Shown in pieces: positions 52,565 to 61,170 of a DNA stretch of 64,000 nt (positions within the stretch are counted from its first letter, which is position 1; every line of letters begins with the position of its first letter). The position numbers were made by a program, and so were the translations under genes. This DNA is from Colletotrichum lupini (Eukaryota > Ascomycota > Sordariomycetes > Glomerellales > Glomerellaceae). The stretch covers positions 3,534,001 to 3,598,000 of the forward strand of contig NC_064679.1 in the NCBI RefSeq assembly GCF_023278565.1, in the 5' to 3' direction. Below the pieces are notes generated by a model. That model was given only the letters and a program-made list of their open reading frames with translations, had not been told where the DNA came from and searched no databases.

Positions 52565-53808
52565 CTCCACGCCTTTAGGTAAGGGAAGGAAGACATACCC
52601 CGCAACCCCTCATTGCCAGCCATTGTTGATAAGATAAGAAATTAAGGGTTGTTGAAGTTGAAGGTAAGGTTCCTTGAGGTAGGCGCCGCGGTAGCTAAAG
52701 TACTGTGTACCTATCTCTTCTATCTACCTACCCATTCAATATCTGATCTTGGAGAATGGTCACCATCACACTGATACCTACTGCCCATACGAATGCCTTT
52801 GCCTAAGGTACTTCATTGAACCACATGGTTGACGCTAGATAAAGACCGACAATAGATGTCTGATCGAAAACCTACGCAAGTCGACAGGTAGGCAGTTGGC
52901 AGTGCAGGTGCACGCCAGGACATTTGATGAGCGAGCGAGGTAATTGTCCGTCATTGCACGGATACAGTAATACTCTATATTAGTACGACTATCTCATTAC
53001 TCGGAAAAGACTGACAATGACTCTTGCGTGGTCCCACCTGGCATGGCAACGTGCCGACTCCGAAGTTGGTGACTGGGTTGAAGGTAATGAGCATCGATCG
53101 AGAGGAGCTACTTTTCGGCTTGGTGACAGGAGCAGCGGGCCCAATCCCACCCTTTTCTGAGGACAACATTGAGTGAAGTATCTTCAATGACTGAGTCCGT
53201 GTACGGAAAGTCTGCTCAGGTGTAGTCGAACGACTGCCGTAAGGCATATTATGGCACCTACGATTGCCCTACCTAAAGTACCAAGTGTTCCCAGTTCCCT
53301 ACCATACCGTATTGTACCTAAGGTACTTGGTGTCATGCGAAGCAAGGTATGTATGCATATATCCGAACCTCGAGGAGAGTTAGTGACGGGCTGACGGCTA
53401 CGGATGGGGATGTGGATGGGATGGGATGGCGTCCGGTGTGCCCGCCCGCCCATCCATGCCTTGTTCTACCCCCCGCCTTTCCCTCCCTGTCCTGGCCCGT
53501 TGTTCGACAGCATGGTCCAGCCCAGCCTAGCCCTCAGCACGTCGTCGAGGCCGGTGACAGGAAACCAATCGAGTTACGTACTTTTGCCTGTCTGCGATTG
53601 AAATTTTATATAGTGCAAGTACGCTGCTGACCCTTTACCTACCCTCCCGTCACAAGCCCCCCAACCCTCTTTCTTGATCATTCGTCTATGAATCCAGGGC
53701 TATCCTATCCACCCCTCGCAGAGAAAGCCATGTCTTTACGCCCTGCCAAGACACCAGTCCGAGTATCGAGTATTGTTGCACTGCAGATCCAACCAATTTG
53801 AATACACC
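52565..53808. promoter_or_regulatory. Upstream region of the SPX-RING gene
   Basis: This 1.2 kb has no convincing gene. It contains many TACCTAAGGTACTT-like motifs (for example 52680-52740, 52800-52812 and 53262-53335) and a pyrimidine-rich segment at 53430-53480. Short open frames on both strands lack features. Confidence 0.5.
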
Positions 53809-55581
53809 ATGAAGTTTGCACACGACTTCAAGGAAACGCTTAGGCGCCAAGGTTAGTGTACCACATGTCATTATTTTTACGGATATTTCCCTCTCATATC
53901 CTTCCTGTTCGTCTCATCTCAGACACTCTGTGAGACTGAATGCGATTTTTCTCTCAAACAACTAAAAAATGACGATACATTGTCTGACGCTGCTCAATTT
54001 CAGACTTTCCACCCCACTGGATTGATCAGGCCATCCCTTATGGCCAGCTAAAGAAGGTTCTCAAACGCGTCGCCAGGGAACTCAACGATCTGGGGCTTGA
54101 TCCCGAGACTCTACGCCAACTTCTCGACCCGGCTAATGATTCGCCACTGGCCGCCAAATACCGCCTCAATGGTAAACTCTCTCTGCCCTCTCCCATGTAA
54201 CGGTGTTCGCATTACCGCCACCCCGTACGCCCCTACCACAAGCATAAGGGCTAATTCGCACACAGCTGCCGGGAACTCAAAGTTGCTGAGACCAAAGCTG
54301 ACTGTTTTGGTGCACATGCGCGACGGTAATGCCGTTGATGCATCACTAACGCCTGCATCCCGTTCCCTCATTGAACGCATCGCCGCCTTGCAGTCCCACG
54401 ATCCAGCTCAACCGATCCCGGCTGCAGCTCCCGAAGACAACGTACCAACCAAGTCGCCAGCCTCGTCTGCTGAGTCTCTTGCTAATGCTGAGACTGAGTT
54501 GTCAGACACCCAGAGATGTCTACAGGTCGAAGGCCAGTCATCGCCAACAGAGCACTATGAGCGTATCGAAGTTCCACTTGTCTTTGATAGTGAGTTCTTT
54601 GACATTCTGCAGAGCGATGTCAACAACCTGGATGCACTTCAGGCAAAGGAAGAAAAGGCCATGGTGACGGAGATCGTTGCCTTGAGACAGGAGATTTCAC
54701 ATCTGACGAAACCCAGTCGCCTCTCCAAAAGCGACCTTGCGAGGTGGCGAGCCATTTTCGAGCTGTACCTCGACGCCCAGGTCTTCTTCTCAACCAACGA
54801 GCAAGACCACGGGTCCAGAACCAGTCAGACGGCTGCGAAGCAGCTCCAGTGGTTCCAAGAGGAAATCACAAAGAGGAATCTCGTCAAATCCTTCAAGATT
54901 GCCGAGAGTCGCGAAGCCCTGGTTCGCTTCTTAAGTCTTAACGCCGTTCTCCTCAAAAACTTGCAGTTCCAGGAAATCAACCAGGTTGCCATCTACAAAA
55001 TTCTTAAGAGTGAGCCTCGCCCCTTATCAATATCGGTTTCAATCTAGTTTGATTGCGCAAGCGAAGCTGATTCACGGCAGAATTCGACAAACGTACCTGC
55101 CTAGGTGTTTCGAAATCCTTTCCAATTCAAGTCCACTCCGACAAGCTGCTGGCCGACTCCGTGGCGAAAGACATTTGCGCCCAAATGTCCACCGATTTAG
55201 TGTCAGTCGTACCGCAGATTAGTGATTATTTGTGTCCAATCTGCTTCGCTATTGCCTATAGGCCTGTCCGGCTAGCCTGCCAACATATATTTTGCATCCG
55301 GTGCATTGTCAAGATCCAAAGGCGGAACGAGAAGCACTGCCCTTTGTGTAGAGCAGACACCGTCATGAGGGCGTCCGCGGGTGAGTAGACCTAGTTTGCT
55401 GATGCAAAGTGCACACTGACTCACACTAATGATTGCAGATAATCTGGATATCCAACTAGAGAGATACATGCGCAAGTACTTCCCCAAGGAGGCCAAGGAG
55501 AAGCAGCGAGCCAACGAGATTGAACGAGGCATTGAGGACTATGGTCCTGAGTACGTGCACTCTGAATGCTCTGTTATGTAG
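53809..55581 (+). CDS. SPX domain RING-finger protein
   Basis: A probable E3 ubiquitin ligase with a phosphate-sensing SPX domain. Exons 53809-53851, 54004-54171, 54266-55009, 55081-55380 and 55439-55581 give 465 residues. The N-terminus MKFAHDFKETLRRQDFPPHW followed by AIPYGQLKKVLKRV is the first SPX helix block. SPX-typical later parts are VPLVFDSEFFDILQ, the helix around LDALQAKEEKAMVTEIVALR, FQEINQVAIYKILKKFDKRT, and its basic residues. The RING (CPIC...C.HIFCIRC...CPLC) is at about residues 369-410. SPX domains bind inositol pyrophosphates. The protein ends SECSVM, resembling a CaaX prenylation box. An alternative GTACGT donor near 55550 joined to an acceptor near 55621 would replace that end. 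It converges with the cystathionine gamma-synthase gene, 238 bp apart. Confidence 0.9.
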
Positions 55582-55819
55582 ATGCTGTCGTGTTTTATTT
55601 TCTTCTTCTTTGCTTTCCTATAGATTTCTTAGAGATACCCTTGCCGGTTGTAGGTTGAGCTTTCGGTTGCAACGAGACTTGAATGTGGGAGATTCTTGTG
55701 GTCGTTGCTGGCGAGCACCTCTTCGTTACTCTCCAGATTCTTGTCATCTTTTGGCTTCCGTGTGCCTCCGCATCCAGCTACCCATTAATGCTCCAGTCCT
55801 ACTAAGTTTATTGTGCAAC

Positions 55820-57754
55820 TCAATCATCTTGTGACTTTTCGACTGCTCGAAGAGCACTGGTGAAAATCTTTTGCAGCTCATCCTTCTCCTCCAGGCCGAC
55901 ACTGACGCGGATGAGGTCCGGATCAACACCCAGACCAGCGGCCCAGTCGAGCTCTTGGTAATGGGCCAGCAGTACATAAGGCGATGTCAGAGTAAAGTTC
56001 GTACCCAGACTTGGGCCCTTAGCCGTCTCAATGGCGTCGAAAAAGGCAATGGCGTGGGCCGTCTTGTGAAACGTGACCGACAGAAGCCCGCCATAACCCC
56101 CACCAGGCAATTTGCAGAGATCGTAGTTGGTTCTCGTCGGATTTACTCTCGGGTAGTAAACACATTTTACCAGCGGATGGGCCGAGAGGATGTCGCAAAT
56201 TGTCTCGGAACTCTCGTTGATGCGCTCAATACGCGATGCAAAGTCGCGGCTGTTACGCTCCATGAAAACGACGTCCTCTGGCCAGTACGTATCTTCCAGA
56301 TCCTCGATCCAAGCACCCTTCAGGGCCTGATAGTACTTGCCGCTTGGATTCAGGATGGCACTGCCGCCCATGACGTTGCAGTCGCCCGAGAATATCTTGG
56401 TCAGACTGCTTACGACTATGTCTGCGTATTGTAGCACGTCAATGTTGATGAAGCTGCCGATGGTCTCGTCCACAACGACGCCGAAATCGTACTTGTCTGC
56501 GAGGGTACGGATCCGCGCCAAGTTGGGGCAAGTTAGGAGAGGATTGCCGGGAAATTCACAAAAGAGCGCCAGGAAGCGCTCGCCACTCTCTAGGCGCTTT
56601 TCGAGATCGTCAAGATCATCCTCTGAAGCGCGCCCATAGAAGAGACAGCCGGGACCAAACTTTTGTAGGATCTTGAGCGTATCGACGTAGGGGAAGCCAA
56701 AGTTGACAGATTGGAGGTCGCCCCTAGCGCGCAGCATGGCCCGGTGGGCGTTGTAGATGGCATTCATGCCACATGGAAACAAGTATACGTCGCTTTCTTG
56801 CAGGTCCTTTTGGTTTCTCGCGTTTTCTCCCATGGGAGGCAGTGAGCTGATGCTGGCCTCCATGTCGGCAGCCATGGCGCCCGCAATTCTACGCTTAATG
56901 GCCGACCTGGCGCGCTCGACGAGGGACAGGTCGAGGTTACGGCCAAAGCGTTCCTCGAGAAAGCGTAGGCTTTCTTGCGTTTCAAACGCACTCTGGGGGT
57001 TCACCTTGGCTGCTGGGTGGTGAGCCGTCTTGGTGTCGTCGATGGAAGATGGGCGATGGTATCTCTTCGGACCTCTGTGGGCTTTTCCCACTGGGGAGTT
57101 GGGCCTTGCCACGGGAACGAAGAGGCCCTCCTTCAATAGACCATGACAGAATTCCGCTCTTCGGCTTGAGATTCCGTCTCCTGTATGCTGCCAGTACTGC
57201 TTGGCAAAGGGGAATACCTCGGGGGCATACACCACGGCAGAGACAGTGGGTGACAGGGAGCGCAGGAGCGGTGAGATATCCTTGGTCATGTCGAGCCCGA
57301 AATCAATGACGGTGGCACCGGCAGAAATTGAGGCATCTGCATGTTTCTTTACAAAGGCCAGGCACCTTCTCGCAATACGAGGGGTGGGAAACAACATGGC
57401 TTTCTGACCCGAAGGGCCATGTTGGGCAATCAGATCTTCAGCCAAGGCTACAATGCTCCTATGAATGAAGAATCTTGACAGAAAAATAGTCTCAGCCGGG
57501 AACAAAGAGTTGACAAGGAAGAAGAGGCTTACCTGGGGTAACCGGTGGTCATCTTATCGACGACCCATGATTCTCCCTCTTCATAGCCGACATTTGCCTT
57601 CCACGTAGGAAGCTGAACGCTCACTGCCTACGCAGGCTGTTAGCAACGACGTCACACATGGCTCTGAACAAGGAAAGGGAACCACATGGAAGTGGCTTCG
57701 GCGTACATGAGCAGTGTCTGGCGGGATGGACTGTCCCAATTCCAGAGCGGGCAT
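55820..57754 (-). CDS. Cystathionine gamma-synthase
   Basis: A PLP enzyme of the Cys/Met metabolism family that joins cysteine to an activated homoserine to form cystathionine, the first step of transsulfuration toward methionine. Exons 57754-57707, 57627-57533 and 57473-55820 give 598 residues, close to fungal Str2/MET-7 proteins. The N-terminal block [20 protein letters not shown] and MTTGYPRFFIHRS, built by splicing three exons, is typical of the fungal enzyme. The PLP lysine lies in [12 protein letters not shown] near residue 410, preceded by the cofactor Asp in [10 protein letters not shown]. The Gly-rich [13 protein letters not shown] and the SLGTNFTL...PYVLLAHY end are also family features. 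A GA-rich tract on its sense strand lies about 270 bp upstream. Confidence 0.94.
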
Positions 57755-59271
57755 TGTGACAATCTTGACTTGTGCTTTTTATCTACGTGAACTGTACAAT
57801 GTGTTAGACCTCATTTAAAAGCGTGTGTGTTATGACCAGTGATCGACTTGCTCTGTATTTCACCGAGGTGATGTGGTGTGGGCTTTTATGCGTCGTTGAT
57901 CTGTATGAGAATGAGATGAGTCAAGTAGGCTGGAGTTTGAATTGGACAAGATGTGGGTCAAGGCCGGTGCAGAGGTGGCTAAAGTAGGTAAGGTATCACG
58001 CAAGAGCCCTCCACTCGTACAGTTTTCTTTCTTTCTTTCTTTCTCCCTCTCTCTCTCCTTCTCTCTCCCGCACTCACTAGTATTGTTTATCTCTGACTCT
58101 CCCTCTTTCCATGTGTGGGATCGCACTGAGATTTCAAGTAGTCTAAAATGGGTACAAGGTATTGAAAATGGTGGCCCTGCCCAGTAGTTGTCGATGAAAA
58201 TATGCTGTCAATTGCGAATCTCATCAGATTTACCTCCAGTGTCCATGTCCCCGGTTTGCCGGCACTTGACTCGATGTGGGTGATTAGAAGTCAGTATCCG
58301 TAGAAATCTGCCAAATCCCCAAAGGATAACTTTTAGTGGAGCGACGTGGGATTGAGAGTCTGTGACTGGTAATTGTTGGTCTATGCCGTGGCATGCGGGG
58401 CGCCGAGGATCGGAGTGATGCCCCGCGAGGGGCATTTTATTCGTCTCTACCTGCTGTCTCTCTACCTTACGCAATACGGATACCTACATATAGTACCTTT
58501 CTAACATACCTAGGACCTCAGACCCAAAGCCCAAATATTTGAACTTCTTGAAAGTAAGGTAAGTGAATTTGGGCATCTACGACGTGATATCTACCAAGCG
58601 AAAGGTATCATAGCAGACCCAAAAACAGAATTGGTTTCCCTCGAGCCCTCACCTCAAGCCTCAAGCCCCAAGCCCCAAACAGACAGCGTTAAGATATCGG
58701 ATAATACTATTGGTGACGGTGATAACCAAACAGTCCATAGCTTTGGTCCAGCCTGTCATCTAACCAGACTATCCATTAATCAAGAGCTGAGGAACACTAG
58801 TCGACACCGGTCTAGCATTTCTACAAACTTGGCCCAAGACACGAAAACACCTACACGCATTCAAGAACTTGGTAGACCTCCGTGGAAGCCCATGTCAGCG
58901 AGATCAGCCTTGTGAAGAGCTTTTCTAGTATCTATCCCAGCGTTGAGCAGTCCCCAAGCAAGCAAAAGTATCTCAACATGACTCCCATATGTCACAATCA
59001 TTTCCGTATTGCCCCGGCTTCAGCCTCATCTGGTCGTCATCATCCTTTGTAAATAGAACAACTGCCATGCCATGCATCCGTATCCGTGCCTAAATCGTAA
59101 AAGCCAGCCTTCAAATAAGAAAAATATGTTGCAATAACATCGGCACTCGTTCTGTGCGGCCGAGTAATCTGTTGATAATTTTGAGTCGCTCGACATTGGA
59201 GGTCTTGCCAGCCCCGATAGCTGTATCAAAAGGTTCCGGTGGAAGACAATCCACTGCGTTTCTCCATCTCG
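57755..59271. other. Intergenic, upstream of cystathionine gamma-synthase
   Basis: This 1.5 kb contains a pyrimidine microsatellite (CTTT then CT units) at about 58025-58068, the promoter side of the cystathionine gamma-synthase gene, and a cluster of AGGTA-type motifs near 58480-58570. A 94-codon frame at 58631-58915 starts among short direct repeats (CAAGCC) and has no family features. I see no RNA gene. Confidence 0.5.
58025..58068 (+). repeat. CTTT/CT microsatellite
   Basis: Tandem CTTT units pass into CT units. On the strand of the downstream cystathionine gamma-synthase gene it reads as a GA-rich tract, a form often found in fungal promoters. A regulatory role is inference. Confidence 0.8.
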
Positions 59272-61170
59272 TTAATGATACTGACGCCTGCTGGTCTTGC
59301 TGCCGATACAGCTGATACTATCACTTGGTGCTACGCTGATGGCGTCATCTTCCCAGGCACTACGACCACTGTCAATGCGGCTCTTTGGCGGAGGAGGGCC
59401 GCGTGCCGACACATAGGTCGGTGCTCGCGTGGCAGGGGGGTAGGCGAAGACGGGTTGAGTGTTTCGAACCGCCGTTGGAGCTCTACTTGGAGCTCTGGTT
59501 GGAGCTCTGCTCGGTGCTCTGCTGGGTGCCTTGCTAGGGACAACAGTAGCCGGCGCCGCCTGAGTGGGTGCCATGCTCGGGGCTCGGCTGGGTGCCACAG
59601 TAGGAGCTCTGCTACGCACAACAGTCGGAGGCCTGCTAGGCGCCCTGCTCGGCGCCCTGCTCGGCGCCATGCTCGGCGCCTTGGTGGGTGCGCGGCTCGG
59701 GACGAGGCTGGGGGCCATAGTCGGCGCGCGACTGGGTGCACGGCTAGGTGCTTGACTCCGCCCGCTCAATATCGTCTCAACAGTGGGCGGGGGCGGACGG
59801 ATGGTGGATTGAGACCTCCCGCTTCGGGCTGAGACGTAGGTTCCGGCATCGTCAACGATGGTGCGGGGCACGGCCGACCTGCTGGCCATGCTGTGTCTTG
59901 AGCCTGCGTTACTTTGGTGCTCGTAATCAGTGAGCATAAGGGGGGCGGTTCGGGGAACGGCGGCTTGGCTGCGAGAACGAACACTGCTGCCTCTTTCGAG
60001 CTGATAGCGAGACGAGTGCCGGCTGCGGGTGTCGTCGTACAGGTCATCTGCGGCACGGCTTCGAGCGCCGACCTGGCTGTACTTGGCCATGTACTGGGGA
60101 GGTGCTCGGTTGTCCGATAGTGCCGGGTAAGCCTCTGGGTACCGGATCTTCTCGACGGTCCTCTCGACTTCGACATAACGTCCGGCCTGCGGATCGGTAT
60201 ATTGATCGGGGAAGGTGGAACGGCGTTGAAACGGAGGGGCGGCTCCGGAGCCATCGAACTCCTGGCGCGGAGCTCGTGCACGTTCCTTGCGCATCATTCC
60301 GTAGGTGACGGCAGCGCCGGCGGCGGCACCAACAGCTGCACCTAAAAGACTTCCGACAAGGGTGTTTGTAGCGATGCCACCGCTGGATGGAGAGGGCTGA
60401 GATGGGATTTCGTCTCTTTTGGTTGGCGATTCGATGACCGAGGTGGTGACGCTTCGACGAAGCATTGTGTAAGGAGGTTCGTTACCGGGAAATGACCCAG
60501 AGCGAGCGGCCATGGCGAAGACTGATGAAAAGGTCCCGGCAGTAGCGGAACCGGAAACAGAAGGCGGCGGGGGGGGCTCGGATGCTGCAACGTCGTAATT
60601 CCAATCCAGAATACGGCCAGCCTCCTCCGTGGTAGACTGTGTCTTTCGAACAGTAGAGCCAGCGTAGGAGGGAGGATAGTTGGGAGGGGGTTGATATACA
60701 ACTTCCATGGTGTTACCGTCCAAGTCGGTCACAGTAGCCCGGTGGATATCGCCACTTTGAGTGATTAAAGCGGGACGAGTGAAGTGATCAGCCGGGACGC
60801 TGGACAGCAGGTTCGGATTGGCCCGGACGGCAAAGGCGTGGAAGTCAGTGACAGCGGTGGGGGAGGGAGCAGAAAAGACGGCGCGAGAGAGCTTCAGGGG
60901 CTCGCTGGAATTGCGGGCCTCGCGGATCTGGAAAATGGGGGTGAGCGGGGACAGTATACCGTATGTGACGGTGCTGGGAAGTCTGCCAGGACCTGAAGTG
61001 GTGATGGCCGTCTTGGAGTCGGTGTCGGCGCCTTCGTTGGCGCTGGCGTTGGCGTCCGGGGGAGCGGTCTGGGAATCCGTAGATATATAGTGGATGCCCA
61101 GAGATTGAAAAATGGCGGAGTAGAAGGACGTTGAGGAGGGAAGATGGGAGACGTCAAAGTAGGGAGTCAT
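59272..61170 (-). CDS. Glyoxalase-like N-terminus fused to Ser/Arg/Pro repeat protein
   Basis: A single-exon 632-residue protein of unknown function. Residues 1-175 (TPYFDVSHLPSSTSFYSAIF, then VSDFHAFAV-like VTDFHAFAVRAN and TDLDGNTMEVVY) resemble the vicinal-oxygen-chelate fold of glyoxalase/dioxygenase proteins, but the full metal-binding set is not evident. A Gly/Ala-rich hydrophobic segment at about 262-290 (TLVGSLLGAAVGAAAGAAVT), followed by RKERAR, looks like a membrane anchor. The second half is Arg/Ser-rich and disordered, with about twenty APSRAPS/APTMAPS-type units at roughly residues 470-560. The C-terminus is basic (GSKTSRRQYH). The repeat DNA (about 59490-59760) is likely length-variable. 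Function cannot be given. Confidence 0.82.
   Translation of the reverse strand: MTPYFDVSHLPSSTSFYSAIFQSLGIHYISTDSQTAPPDANASANEGADTDSKTAITTSGPGRLPSTVTYGILSPLTPIFQIREARNSSEPLKLSRAVFSAPSPTAVTDFHAFAVRANPNLLSSVPADHFTRPALITQSGDIHRATVTDLDGNTMEVVYQPPPNYPPSYAGSTVRKTQSTTEEAGRILDWNYDVAASEPPPPPSVSGSATAGTFSSVFAMAARSGSFPGNEPPYTMLRRSVTTSVIESPTKRDEIPSQPSPSSGGIATNTLVGSLLGAAVGAAAGAAVTYGMMRKERARAPRQEFDGSGAAPPFQRRSTFPDQYTDPQAGRYVEVERTVEKIRYPEAYPALSDNRAPPQYMAKYSQVGARSRAADDLYDDTRSRHSSRYQLERGSSVRSRSQAAVPRTAPLMLTDYEHQSNAGSRHSMASRSAVPRTIVDDAGTYVSARSGRSQSTIRPPPPTVETILSGRSQAPSRAPSRAPTMAPSLVPSRAPTKAPSMAPSRAPSRAPSRPPTVVRSRAPTVAPSRAPSMAPTQAAPATVVPSKAPSRAPSRAPTRAPSRAPTAVRNTQPVFAYPPATRAPTYVSARGPPPPKSRIDSGRSAWEDDAISVAPSDSISCIGSKTSRRQYH
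59490..59760 (-). repeat. In-frame Ala-Pro-Ser/Arg minisatellite
   Basis: Degenerate 12-bp units encode APSR, APSM, APTR and similar tetrapeptides within the 632-residue protein. Unit identity is higher in the 59640-59700 stretch, where GGCGCC-containing units repeat, suggesting recent slippage. Confidence 0.75.

Noticed and set aside
58631..58915. 94-codon plus-strand frame
   Set aside because: It starts in simple CAAGCC repeats and shows no conserved features.
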